Assembly (NCBI GenBank): GCA_930990065.1
Contig: CAKNOA010000001.1
Coordinates: forward strand, 1 to 64,000
Length of the DNA: 64,000 bases
Origin: an uncultured Clostridia bacterium
GTDB taxonomy: Bacteria > Bacillota > Clostridia > Oscillospirales > Acutalibacteraceae
Reading direction: 5' to 3'
The notes under the pieces were generated by a model. That model had not been told where the DNA came from. It did no database searches and worked only from the letters and a program-made list of their open reading frames with translations. Positions 55,402-63,604 of this stretch are shown in pieces. Made by a program: the position numbers and the translations under genes. Each line of letters starts with the position of its first letter. The first letter of the stretch is position 1.

Positions 55402-56271
55402 TTATTTCAGTATATCCGAAAGATTTTCCATAATGTGGCGGGCAATTTCCGGTTTATTCATGGTGTACAGATGGATATGATTGACCCCATTAGCCAGCAG
55501 GTCGATAATCTGTTCCGTAGCATAGGCAATGCCGGCTTGACGCAGTGAAGCCGGATCATCCCCAAACCTTTCGGCCATGCGGCGGAACCGTGTGGGCAGC
55601 GTCGTACCGGACAATTCGCAGGAGCGGCGGATCTGTTTGTAATTGGTTACAGGCATAACACCGGCCACCACCGGAATATCAATACCTTTAGAAAGAGCCC
55701 GGTACAGAAAATTATAAAGGACATTGTTGTCAAAGAACATCTGGGTGGTCAGGAAATCACACCCACAGGCGACTTTTTCCTTTAAGTAATCAATGTCTTT
55801 TTCACGGTTGTCGCACTCCACGTGGCCGTCCGGATAGCAAGCGGCACCAATACAGAAATCCATTCCGGTTTTCCGAATATCAGTAATCAGTTCACTGGCA
55901 TAACGATACTGACGTGTGGAAGGGAACACACCGTCTTTGGGCAAGTCGCCCCGCAATGCCAAAATATTTTTGACACCTTTTTGTTGCAAATCAGATAGTT
56001 CTGCCAAAATATCATCTTTGGTACTGGTCACGCAAGTGAGATGCGCCAGCGACGGAATGTGGTACTGCTGCTCAATAGCCGCCGCGATCTGGTTCGTGTG
56101 TCCTTTTGTGCTGCCGCCGGCTCCACACGTTACGCTGATAAAATCCGGATGCAGCGGGGCAATACCATCGATTACGCGGTCTATTTGGTGAATATCCGAA
56201 CCGATTTTCGGAGGGAAGATTTCACAAGAGAAGGTAATGGTTTTTTGCGCAAATATTTCACTAATTTTCAT
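55402..56271 (-). CDS. metF: Methylenetetrahydrofolate reductase
   Basis: 289 residues from ATG 56271; an ATG at 56286 is rejected because the ribosome site GAGGCG lies between them. The barrel shows TFSCEIFPPK, FISVTCGAGGSTKGHT, LALRGDLPKDG and DFLTTQMFFDN. The NADH-binding or folate residues of short bacterial MetF are present. It makes 5-methyltetrahydrofolate for metH and is the first gene of a methionine operon. The promoter is at 56307-56335; no SAM riboswitch fits in the short leader. Confidence 0.93.
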   Translation of the reverse strand: MKISEIFAQKTITFSCEIFPPKIGSDIHQIDRVIDGIAPLHPDFISVTCGAGGSTKGHTNQIAAAIEQQYHIPSLAHLTCVTSTKDDILAELSDLQQKGVKNILALRGDLPKDGVFPSTRQYRYASELITDIRKTGMDFCIGAACYPDGHVECDNREKDIDYLKEKVACGCDFLTTQMFFDNNVLYNFLYRALSKGIDIPVVAGVMPVTNYKQIRRSCELSGTTLPTRFRRMAERFGDDPASLRQAGIAYATEQIIDLLANGVNHIHLYTMNKPEIARHIMENLSDILK

Positions 56272-56306
56272 AGGATTTCGCCTCACTTATTTTTGGATGT
56301 TTCTTT

Positions 56307-56335
56307 ATTATAGCAAAATCAGTATTTCAAAGCAA
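56307..56335 (-). promoter_or_regulatory. Promoter of metF-activation-metH operon
   Basis: On the minus strand TTGCTT (56335-56330), 17 bases, TATAAT (56312-56307). The leader before metF is only about 35 bases. Confidence 0.65.
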
Positions 56336-56369
56336 GAAAATGAACGGAAAAGAAGAGGGGGCATATAAA

Positions 56370-57350
56370 ATGAAAAAATGGACTGTCGGGGTACAGTTCC
56401 GTAAAAATAGAAGGAAACAATTGGCTTTCCTAATTCTTACCGGAATGTGCGTGGTGTTTTTTGTACAGAGCTTTCAGGCCTTCTGTCGTATCACACGGGA
56501 AGCTTCCCAACTAAATCCGGCTCCCAGCATGACAGTCGTATTAGACGCCGGCCATGGTGGGGAGGACGGGGGCGCACAGGCTCCCGACGGCAGTTTAGAA
56601 AAAACATACAATCTGGAAATCGCACAAATTTTGCGCCGGTATCTGCAAAATGCAGGGTTCTCCGTTATTATGACGCGGGAAACCGACGACGACCTCTCCG
56701 ACCCATCGCTTCCCACCATTCATACCCGAAAAGAAGATGACTTGCGGAAAAGAGAACAATTGGTAAAAGAAAACAGTCCCTGTTATTTTATCAGTATCCA
56801 TCAAAATAAATTTTCCGACAGCCGGTATGGGGGAACCCAAGTCCTCTATTCGCCCAACCACGAAGATAGCCAGAAAGTAGCGCAAGCGATCCAGGAAAGT
56901 TTTGCGACCCACTTACAGCCGGATAACACCCGTACACCGAAAGCTGCCACGGACTCGATTTACTTATTGTGGCACATCCAGCAGCCTGCCGTACTGGTAG
57001 AATGTGGGTTTCTATCCAATGAGGAGGATTTGGCGCTGCTGCAAAATCCTGTTTACCAGCACAAAGTGGCTTCGTGTATTCTGTTGGGGGTAGCGGCTTA
57101 TCTGGAAAAGGAAAAGGGCGTTGTAATCCCATCCGCATCATGGTATGATGATACTATCACATTCGTAGGAGCAGAAACAACACTATGGCTGGAAAAAATA
57201 AAATTTCCTATGTCTGCACCCAATGCGGCTTTTCTTCTGCTAAATGGTATGGGAAATGCCCGGGCTGTGGTCAGTGGAATACCATGGAAGAAGAACTGGC
57301 GGCCCCGGTACGCGCTGTGCCGGCCGGCCATGCGGGGAACCGGCATGTAA
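56370..57350 (+). CDS. cwlD: CwlD-type N-acetylmuramoyl-L-alanine amidase with long 3' overlap
   Basis: 326 residues from ATG 56370, with GAGGGGG upstream. A membrane helix at about 18-36 anchors it. Amidase_3 motifs are VVLDAGHGGEDGGAQ, NLEIAQILRRYLQNAG, YFISIHQNKF and ECGFLSNEEDL, with zinc ligands His, Glu, His. CwlD helps make the muramic-lactam of spore cortex, so it supports a spore former. The conserved part ends near YLEKEKG (about residue 249). Another ~75 residues run in a second frame 166 bases into radA, which is unlike the family. A nearby out-of-frame TAA at 57124-57126 would give a normal end, so an indel in the A-rich run before it is suspected. Confidence 0.85.
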   Translation: MKKWTVGVQFRKNRRKQLAFLILTGMCVVFFVQSFQAFCRITREASQLNPAPSMTVVLDAGHGGEDGGAQAPDGSLEKTYNLEIAQILRRYLQNAGFSVIMTRETDDDLSDPSLPTIHTRKEDDLRKREQLVKENSPCYFISIHQNKFSDSRYGGTQVLYSPNHEDSQKVAQAIQESFATHLQPDNTRTPKAATDSIYLLWHIQQPAVLVECGFLSNEEDLALLQNPVYQHKVASCILLGVAAYLEKEKGVVIPSASWYDDTITFVGAETTLWLEKIKFPMSAPNAAFLLLNGMGNARAVVSGIPWKKNWRPRYALCRPAMRGTGM

Positions 57351-58555
57351 ATCGGGCTACACCGATCCATGAGATCAGTTCATCCGAAGAAGAGCGGTAC
57401 AAAACCGGTTTTTCGGAACTGGACCGCGTTCTTGGCGGCGGTATTGTAAAGGGGTCCCTGAATTTACTTAGTGGTGACCCGGGGATTGGCAAGTCGACGA
57501 TTCTTTTGCAGATCTGCCAAAATCTGGGCGATACTCACAAGATTCTGTATGTATCGGGGGAAGAGTCCGCCCGGCAAATCAAGTTAAGGGCCCTTCGTTT
57601 AGGGGTTGACCGGGAAAACCTGTATATTTTAACCGAAACCGACGTACAACTGATTTTGGAACAAATCCACACCGAACAGCCCGATTTGGTAATCATTGAC
57701 TCCATTCAAACCATGAATTTGACGGAACTGAATTCGTCTCCGGGCAGCATTACCCAAGTGCGGGAATGCACCAATCTGCTGATGCATGGATGTAAGGCTT
57801 TGGACATCCCGGTTTTCCTGGTAGGCCATGTCAATAAAGATGGGGCCGTGGCGGGACCAAAAGTGCTGGAACACATTGTGGATGCGGTGCTGTATTTTGA
57901 AGGGGACCGGCAGATGTCGTTCCGTATTTTGCGTGCGGTAAAAAACCGGTACGGTTCCACCAATGAAATTGGTGTGTTTGATATGGGCGAAAATGGGTTA
58001 ACCCAAGTGGAAAACCCGTCGGAAGCCATGCTGGCGGGGCGGCCTCACCATGTTTCGGGTACGTGTGTAACCTGTGTCATGGAAGGTTCGCGGCCGCTCC
58101 TGGCGGAAATCCAGGGGCTCGCAACCTCCACCGGGTTTGGAAACCCCCGGCGAATGGCCACCGGGTTTGATTATAACCGCATGAATCTCCTTTTGGCCGT
58201 ATTGGAAAAACGGGGAGGTTACTTCTTTTCGAATCTGGATGCCTATATCAATATTGTCGGGGGGCTTCGATTGGACGAACCGGCCTCGGATTTGGCCGTC
58301 GCATTAGCGCTACTATCCAGTTTGAAAGATACCCCGATCCGGGAAGACACCATTGCTTTTGGCGAAATTGGCCTTGCCGGCGAACTCCGGGCCGTATCAC
58401 AAGCACAGGCCCGCATTTCCGAAGCGGCACGGCTTGGTTTTTCGCGGTGTATTTTGCCGTATCACAATCTAAAATCCATCACCCAACCACCGGCCGGCAT
58501 GGAACTGATTGGCGCAAAGTCCATTCGCGAAGCCTTTTCGGCGGCTTGTTCCTAA
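57185..58555 (+). CDS. radA: DNA repair protein RadA
   Basis: 456 residues. The N-terminal zinc finger is CTQCGFSS..GKCPGCGQW. The RecA-like core has Walker A GDPGIGKSTI and Walker B LVIIDSIQT. The RadA KNRYG motif (VKNRYGSTNEIGVF) and the Lon-like C-terminal domain (ATGFDYNRMNLLLAVLEKR, DEPASDLAVALALLSS) follow. It promotes branch migration in recombinational repair. GGAG lies 15 bases before the ATG, within cwlD, so translation may depend on upstream translation. Confidence 0.94.
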   Translation: MAGKNKISYVCTQCGFSSAKWYGKCPGCGQWNTMEEELAAPVRAVPAGHAGNRHVNRATPIHEISSSEEERYKTGFSELDRVLGGGIVKGSLNLLSGDPGIGKSTILLQICQNLGDTHKILYVSGEESARQIKLRALRLGVDRENLYILTETDVQLILEQIHTEQPDLVIIDSIQTMNLTELNSSPGSITQVRECTNLLMHGCKALDIPVFLVGHVNKDGAVAGPKVLEHIVDAVLYFEGDRQMSFRILRAVKNRYGSTNEIGVFDMGENGLTQVENPSEAMLAGRPHHVSGTCVTCVMEGSRPLLAEIQGLATSTGFGNPRRMATGFDYNRMNLLLAVLEKRGGYFFSNLDAYINIVGGLRLDEPASDLAVALALLSSLKDTPIREDTIAFGEIGLAGELRAVSQAQARISEAARLGFSRCILPYHNLKSITQPPAGMELIGAKSIREAFSAACS

Positions 58556-58628
58556 ATCTTCCAATCCCAAAGCACCGTATTTTTTGAAGGCCCTCTGCCA
58601 CAATAAAACGCAGAGAGGAGAGGGTCCT

Positions 58629-59627
58629 GTGAAAAAATACGGTGTTTTACTTTTGCTTACGCTTATGTTGTGTGGGGGGATTATGGCTTCCGGCTCATGG
58701 TATCTCGCCAGTATCCCTACGGTTTCTACCATGGTGCTGAAACCGCAAACCGCTCATCAATTTGTATATTGTATGGGGACCGTGAAACGTAGCAGTTCAC
58801 AAACGGTGGAAGCAGAGCAAATCCTGTGGATTGAGGAATGGTGTGTCAAAAAAGGAGACACCGTGGCAAAAGGGGACGCCTTGTGCCGGGCTGTTCCGAT
58901 CGAAGAAGACACCATTGCCCAATATAGTGGGCTTGCCGATAGCAGTGCTTTTGCCGCTTTTGCCGTTGCCGGGAAAATCAGCCTGTCTGAAAGCGGTGCT
59001 AAAACATGGCTGGCCGGACAGGAACGAATTTCGATTGTTTCGCCTATTGACGGCTGTATAACAGACATCCAGGCACAAACCGATGATGTGGTCAATACGG
59101 GGGAAAGCCTTTGCGAGGTAGCCTCGGACGATAATTTGGTTGTTAGTGCCAATGTAAGTGAAACGCATATTGGGGCGGTACAAAACGGACAGAGTGCCCG
59201 GGTATATGCGACGGCTTTTCCAGATACCGCTTTGACAGCTCAGGTAACCCGCATTGCATCCGATGCCGTATCGCAGACCTCAACCACCGGGACAGACACG
59301 GTGGTTGAAACCATCCTGACTTTTTCCGATGAGGACTCTCTTTTAAAACCCGGGTACCGTGTTCGGGCCGAAATTGTCACACAATCGACGCCTGACAGTC
59401 TGCTGCTTCCGGCGGAGGCCATTTGCTACGATTCTGACCAAAACCCCTATGTATTTACGGTTGAAAATGGGAATACGGCGGTGGCCACATCCATTACGTT
59501 GGGACATGAATATGCAGAAGGCATTCAGGTAACAGAGGGCCTTACAGCGAATACTCGTGTGATTTTGAACCCAGAAACGCGCCATGCCGGTGAAATCGTA
59601 CGCTGCACGTCTTTGGAAGGAGTGTGA
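58629..59627 (+). CDS. HlyD/MacA-type membrane-fusion (adaptor) protein
   Basis: 332 residues from a GTG with AGAGGAGAGGG upstream. One N-terminal membrane helix (about 4-22) is followed by a lipoyl-like hairpin (EQILWIEEWCVKKGDTVAKG near 55-75 and PIDGCITDIQAQTDDVVNTG near 140-160). A beta-barrel and a membrane-proximal domain (SLLLPAEAICYDSDQNPYVF) end the protein. It lacks a long coiled coil, as expected in a monoderm. It pairs with the MacB-like permease that follows directly. Confidence 0.87.
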   Translation: MKKYGVLLLLTLMLCGGIMASGSWYLASIPTVSTMVLKPQTAHQFVYCMGTVKRSSSQTVEAEQILWIEEWCVKKGDTVAKGDALCRAVPIEEDTIAQYSGLADSSAFAAFAVAGKISLSESGAKTWLAGQERISIVSPIDGCITDIQAQTDDVVNTGESLCEVASDDNLVVSANVSETHIGAVQNGQSARVYATAFPDTALTAQVTRIASDAVSQTSTTGTDTVVETILTFSDEDSLLKPGYRVRAEIVTQSTPDSLLLPAEAICYDSDQNPYVFTVENGNTAVATSITLGHEYAEGIQVTEGLTANTRVILNPETRHAGEIVRCTSLEGV

Positions 59628-59632
59628 GACCC

Positions 59633-60811
59633 GTGGAATATGTAGAAGAAGCATTTCGGGTTCTTTTCCGCCAGCCATTGCGTACGGTTTTGACCATGCT
59701 GGGGATTATGATCGGAGTAGCCTCCGTTGTGTTAATTGGTGTCATTTCACAGTACGGTACCGATATGCTCAACAGTGAAATGGAAGCTCTGGGGCTGAGC
59801 AGTTTGACAATCCGGTCAGAAAACGCTGATTATAGCCCGTTGGGGGAAGAAGAACTGCGTGTAATTGGTGATTCGGAAGGGGTAGAGGCCCTATCTCCTG
59901 TTATGATGGAAACGGGTACCTTACGTGCCAATGACCAGGAAAGTGAAGCGATGCTATGGGGCGTCAGCAGCCGCGCAGCCAATATCATTTCGTTACAGGT
60001 GACTAGCGGCCGGCTCTTGTGTGCCCAAGACTGTACCGAATACCGAAATGTGTGCCTGATTGATGAAAGCTTTTCAAAAGCGGCCTTTGGTACTACACAA
60101 TCGGCCGGACAGACTGTGCAAATCCAGCTGGGCAAATACTCGTATTCATTTACGGTAGCGGGTGTTGTCAAAACGGGAACCGGTTTGCTGCAAAATTTTT
60201 TGAGCAGCTATATTCCAAATTTTATTTATATCCCATACACAACTTTACAACTGTATAGCGGCGGAAGCAGCTTTGATCAGATTGCCGTAAAAGTGGAGGC
60301 TGACTCTTCCGCAGACGATGTAGGGGAAGAGCTGGTCGAAGCACTAAACCAACGTACAGGCCTTAGCGGCTATTTGTCTGGTAACCTGGTAGGGCAAAAA
60401 CAATCGCTTACCAATATCCTGGATTTGTGTACCTTGATTTTTAGCGCCGTCGGCGGCATTTCGCTTCTGGTTGCCTCTTTGAGCATTATGACCATTATGT
60501 TCATTTCCGTACAGGAACGAAAACAGGAGATCGGGATAAAAAAGGCTTTGGGGGCCAGCCGGGGCCGGATTATGGCGGGATTCCTAACCGAAGCCTTATT
60601 ACTGTCGGGTATGGGGTCCGCCGCAGGCGTAACCATAGGACTGCTGCTATCTGGGGCCTTGTCATTACTGACGGGGATTACCATCCATTTGCGGTCGGAG
60701 ATTCTTTTGGCGGCTGTGATGGTTTCTGTTTTGAGTGCGGTTTTATTTACGTTATGGCCGGCCAAGCGAGCGGCTGATTTGCATCCGGTCGATGCTTTAC
60801 GCACGGAGTAA
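59633..60811 (+). CDS. MacB/FtsX-type ABC permease
   Basis: 392 residues from a GTG, with GGAAGGAG ten bases upstream; a GTG at 59624 lies too close to that site. It has helix 1 (TVLTMLGIMIGVASVVLIG), an extracytoplasmic MacB_PCD region (about 45-260) and three C-terminal helices of the FtsX fold (ERKQEIGIKKALGASRGRIM). No ATPase gene is adjacent on either side; the operon ends in a terminator. A shared or distant LolD-like ATPase is needed. Export of peptides or toxins, or mechanotransmission, is plausible. Confidence 0.88.
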   Translation: MEYVEEAFRVLFRQPLRTVLTMLGIMIGVASVVLIGVISQYGTDMLNSEMEALGLSSLTIRSENADYSPLGEEELRVIGDSEGVEALSPVMMETGTLRANDQESEAMLWGVSSRAANIISLQVTSGRLLCAQDCTEYRNVCLIDESFSKAAFGTTQSAGQTVQIQLGKYSYSFTVAGVVKTGTGLLQNFLSSYIPNFIYIPYTTLQLYSGGSSFDQIAVKVEADSSADDVGEELVEALNQRTGLSGYLSGNLVGQKQSLTNILDLCTLIFSAVGGISLLVASLSIMTIMFISVQERKQEIGIKKALGASRGRIMAGFLTEALLLSGMGSAAGVTIGLLLSGALSLLTGITIHLRSEILLAAVMVSVLSAVLFTLWPAKRAADLHPVDALRTE

Positions 60812-60824
60812 AAATAGATGGAGT

Positions 60825-60858
60825 AAGAATCCCGGTTCAATCTCTCCGGGATTCTTTT
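60825..60858 (+). terminator. Terminator of the adaptor-permease pair
   Basis: AAGAATCCCGG and CCGGGATTCTTTT pair across a 10-base loop. Confidence 0.85.
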
Positions 60859-60879
60859 GGTGATCTATAAGGGAGGGAC

Positions 60880-60938
60880 TTGACGGAAATACGGCTTTCT
60901 GGTACAATAATTATACAAAATTAAAATTTTGTATAATT
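60880..60938 (+). promoter_or_regulatory. Recombinase promoter abutting a perfect 14-2-14 palindrome
   Basis: TTGACG (60880-60885), 17 bases, TACAAT (60903-60908). The next base begins a perfect inverted repeat with 14-base arms, 60909-60922 and 60925-60938, built on AATTATACAAAATT. The expected transcription start (about 60915) lies inside it, so a protein-binding operator fits better than an RNA hairpin. Confidence 0.75.
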
Positions 60939-60940
60939 CA

Positions 60941-61016
60941 GGAGGGAGGAAAACGACTTTAAAGCCATCTATGGCGTATCCCAGATCGTTCTGGATTTTG
61001 GTCGTTTTACAATATG
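60941..61016 (+). promoter_or_regulatory. Structured leader that places the ribosome site next to the start codon
   Basis: A strong Shine-Dalgarno GGAGGGAGG (60941-60949) lies 64 bases from the only plausible ATG (61014). Between them AAAACGAC (60950-60957) pairs with GTCGTTTT (61001-61008). Inside are GCCAT/ATGGC (60964-60968 with 60971-60975) and CCAGA/TCTGG (60981-60985 with 60990-60994, loop TCGT). Folding would leave just ACAAT between the stem base and the ATG, giving normal spacing. An in-frame TAA at 60960-60962 rules out an earlier start. Confidence 0.6.
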
Positions 61017-62054
61017 CCAACAGACCTACGTACCTTTGACCGGACCATCTTGCAACAAATCCCAGCGCTTGCAGCTGAGTTTTTACAATATCAACTGACC
61101 GTACGCGGACGTTCACCGAAAACCGTTTGGGAATACGGTGTGGATTTGCGTACGTTTTTCCGTTACTATCGCCAGGAACAGCTGCACGATGTTTCCAGTG
61201 AAATGGACTTTGAAGAAATCGATGCTTCCAAAGTAACGAATGAGCAAGTCCTGGGCGTTGACTTTCAAAGTGTGCTGGACTATATGAATTATCTGGTGAT
61301 TGAACGCCACAATTCAGCCAACACGCGTTTACGTAAAACATCCAGCTTGCGCCGCTTTTATCAGTTTTTAACGGATCAAAAAGGATTATTGCCCAAAAAT
61401 CCGCTGGAATCGCTGGAGTCTCCAAAACGCGCCAAAACCTTACCCAAATACCTGACGTTGGAACAAAGCATTGATTTACTGCAAGCCGTTGATGGCCCCG
61501 ACGCTGAGCGGGACAGTTGTATTCTTACCTTATTCCTAAATTGTGGTATGCGGCTTTCGGAACTGGTTGGCATTAACCTAACGGATATTCGCCATCACGA
61601 TGCTACACTGCGCCTTCTTGGTAAAGGCAATAAAGAACGGGTTGTCTACTTAAATCAAGCCTGTATCGAATCCATCGACCGTTATTTGGCCGTACGTCCT
61701 AAAGATGGCGTCAAGGATCGAAATGCACTTTTTTTAAGCCGTTTAAAAAAACGTATCAGTCCCAAAACCGTTCAGTATATCGTCAAAAAATATCTGGGCA
61801 AAATTGAAATGTCTGCCGGATACTCCGTTCACAAGCTGCGGCACACGGCGGCCACCTTAATGTATCAGCACGGAAATGTGGATATTCGGGTCTTGAAAGA
61901 TGTGCTTGGCCACGAAAATTTGGGTACCACCGAGATTTATACGCATCTGTCTAGCGCTCAAATGCAGCAAGCCGCCAATTCGAATCCACTTGCGAAAGTA
62001 AAACCAAAAAAGAAACCGGCAAGCGAAAACACAGATAAACCTATCAATAAATAA
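61014..62054 (+). CDS. XerC/XerD-type tyrosine recombinase
   Basis: 346 residues. The SAM-like N-domain (about 15-110) begins FLQYQLTVRGRSPKTVWEYG. The catalytic domain has Arg in NCGMRLSELVG, Lys in LLGKGNKERVV, His and Arg in HKLRHTAATLM, His in LGHENLGTT and the Tyr nucleophile in EIYTHLS, so all active-site residues are there. A 20-residue segment (SSEMDFEEIDASKVTNEQVL) is typical of the Clostridia form. A lysine-rich tail ends it. It may resolve chromosome dimers or serve an element; no dif-like site was identified. The leader and promoter are unusual. Confidence 0.9.
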   Translation: MPTDLRTFDRTILQQIPALAAEFLQYQLTVRGRSPKTVWEYGVDLRTFFRYYRQEQLHDVSSEMDFEEIDASKVTNEQVLGVDFQSVLDYMNYLVIERHNSANTRLRKTSSLRRFYQFLTDQKGLLPKNPLESLESPKRAKTLPKYLTLEQSIDLLQAVDGPDAERDSCILTLFLNCGMRLSELVGINLTDIRHHDATLRLLGKGNKERVVYLNQACIESIDRYLAVRPKDGVKDRNALFLSRLKKRISPKTVQYIVKKYLGKIEMSAGYSVHKLRHTAATLMYQHGNVDIRVLKDVLGHENLGTTEIYTHLSSAQMQQAANSNPLAKVKPKKKPASENTDKPINK

Positions 62055-62084
62055 AAAACGCCAGCAAAAAGCTGGCATTTTTTA
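62053..62084. terminator. Bidirectional terminator between convergent genes
   Basis: AACGCCAGC and GCTGGCATT pair around AAAAA, with A and T runs outside. Confidence 0.8.
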
Positions 62085-62609
62085 TTTATTAAATAAATTT
62101 TTAACTTTATCCACCAATGATTCACTTTGCGTATTAGATACCGCCTCGTTTTCCTGAACAATCCAGGAAGGATCAATTTTTTCCAAAACGACCTGCGGGA
62201 TTTTATATTTTTTAGGAGGACGCTGAGTGGTCAACGACTCGATAATGGCGTCTAGCTCTTTTTGCGGCATATAATCGAGGTAAATTGGATTGACCGACCG
62301 GTAATTGACCGGATTGATATATTTGATATTGTGTAAAAATTGCGCCCAATCATCATATTCCGTCAGGTGAACCTGTTCATCCGGAACATCCAGCGTGAAT
62401 TTTACACTGCTGGCCCCTGCCCCATTTGTGCATTGCCGGTAGCCACGCAATACACCAAAGATGGGACATTCACAGGAAAGGCCTAACATCTGGATCAAAC
62501 ATTTATAAGCCTTATTTAAATTTTGGTTAACACTGGGAAGTGCCTGATACACTTTCCCTTCTTCCAAAATTTTCTTCACTACAGGCGATTGATACGTCTC
62601 CACAATCAT
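62082..62609 (-). CDS. DUF3841-like protein coupled to an ADP-ribosylglycohydrolase
   Basis: 175 residues from ATG 62609, with GGAGG upstream; the ATG overlaps the TGA of the ADP-ribosylglycohydrolase gene (ATGA). The start MIVETYQSPVVKKILEEGKVY, then CPIFGVLRGY and VKFTLDVPDEQVHLTEYDDWAQFL, follow the DUF3841 pattern (TYQ..V...G, PIW, E.PDEEVLLSDYD.W). YRSVNPIYLDYMP and a C-terminal amphipathic helix SLVDKVKNLFNK follow. The function is unknown. Coupling to a de-ADP-ribosylating enzyme suggests that the two act on the same target. Confidence 0.55.
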   Translation of the reverse strand: MIVETYQSPVVKKILEEGKVYQALPSVNQNLNKAYKCLIQMLGLSCECPIFGVLRGYRQCTNGAGASSVKFTLDVPDEQVHLTEYDDWAQFLHNIKYINPVNYRSVNPIYLDYMPQKELDAIIESLTTQRPPKKYKIPQVVLEKIDPSWIVQENEAVSNTQSESLVDKVKNLFNK

Positions 62610-63409
62610 ATTCTTCTTTTCCTCCAATCTTTAACCGCCCAATCATACAAAAATGTATCGAGATTCCCTTGTGGGTTCGGTTTTATAAGGTAATAGCGCA
62701 ACAGTTTGTCTTCATCAAAACTGGTTCCGTGAAAGAAAGCATCGGCGATGCCCCCGGCAATTGCGCCAACCGTATCGGTATCACAGCGGACGCTGTATAC
62801 ATTCCGAATACAGTCTTCCCAATTTTCGCTTTCTAAAAAGCAACGAATAGCCAGTGGAATCGAACCCTGGCATGTCAGATCAAAATGTTCAAAGGGCCGC
62901 CGCATCCATATCGGTTGAAGTTTATGATAACCAAATGTTTTTACATATTTCAGAATTTGTTTTTTGCTGGCACCATGGGCCGCCATAAAAACACAACCGG
63001 CGGTACATACGGCCCCCTTAATCCCTTCCGGGTGATTATGGGTGCAAAGGGCGCTTTTGGCCGCTTCGCATTCGACCTGATCTAAAGTCGGATAATAGTG
63101 TCCCAAAAAGCTGACCCGCATAGCAGACCCGTTGCCAAAACTGTTGTATCCCTTTTCACTGCGGCGGTCCAGCCATTCCAAGAACATAGGCCCGTATCCC
63201 ACCTTTTTATACCGCCGCCCAAATAGGCCGTACGCTTTGGCATATGAGGAATGGGTTAACACGGCATATTTGGTCGCAATGGTCATTACCGTATCATCGG
63301 TGTAACGGCTGGCCGGGGTAAATAATTCTTCTTGTCTGGGTTTAAATTTTGCCGGGTGGCTGAATTCAAACCGGGAACCTGCGATATCCCCTAAAATGGC
63401 ACCATGCAT
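62606..63409 (-). CDS. ADP-ribosylglycohydrolase family protein
   Basis: 267 residues from ATG 63409; an ATG at 63421 directly abuts the AAGGGG ribosome site, so the downstream one fits better. MHGAILGDIAGSRFEFSHP and RYTDDTVMTIATKYAVL hold the first Mg2+ aspartates (TDDT). The C-terminal DTDTVGAIAGGIADAFF gives the second metal site (DxDT), and GNGSAMRVSFLG is conserved. The fold removes ADP-ribose from arginine or other residues, or hydrolyses ADP-ribose derivatives. It is the first gene of a two-gene unit coupled to a DUF3841-like gene. Confidence 0.9.
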   Translation of the reverse strand: MHGAILGDIAGSRFEFSHPAKFKPRQEELFTPASRYTDDTVMTIATKYAVLTHSSYAKAYGLFGRRYKKVGYGPMFLEWLDRRSEKGYNSFGNGSAMRVSFLGHYYPTLDQVECEAAKSALCTHNHPEGIKGAVCTAGCVFMAAHGASKKQILKYVKTFGYHKLQPIWMRRPFEHFDLTCQGSIPLAIRCFLESENWEDCIRNVYSVRCDTDTVGAIAGGIADAFFHGTSFDEDKLLRYYLIKPNPQGNLDTFLYDWAVKDWRKRRI

Positions 63410-63487
63410 AACAGCAAACATCCCCTTTTTTCTGCAACAAAAGTATACATGATTTTTTGAAAAATGGCTATAGCTCCATGAAAAAAA

Positions 63488-63516
63488 CTTGCCCCATTTT
63501 TCTTTTTGCTGTATAC
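63488..63516 (+). promoter_or_regulatory. Promoter of the terminal lipoprotein gene
   Basis: TTGCCC (63488-63493), 17 bases, TATACT (63511-63516), about 90 bases before the ATG. Confidence 0.5.
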
Positions 63517-63604
63517 TGATCACAAAGTTCTCGATTTAAATCTGGTCTTTTGGTAGTTTTACCCCTTGAACGAAAATCAAAACTCGTTTGAAAGGAGTTT
63601 TAAG

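Noticed and set aside
56272..56306. Possible SAM or cobalamin riboswitch before metF
   Set aside because: The leader after the promoter is only about 35 bases, too short for any known riboswitch.
60971..61039. 22-codon frame overlapping the recombinase start
   Set aside because: Its ATG is buried in a predicted hairpin and is 21 bases from the ribosome site, so it is less likely than ATG 61014.
60865..61425. 186-codon minus-strand frame across the recombinase promoter
   Set aside because: It covers the promoter, palindrome, leader and the start of the recombinase, has no ribosome site and no known domain.
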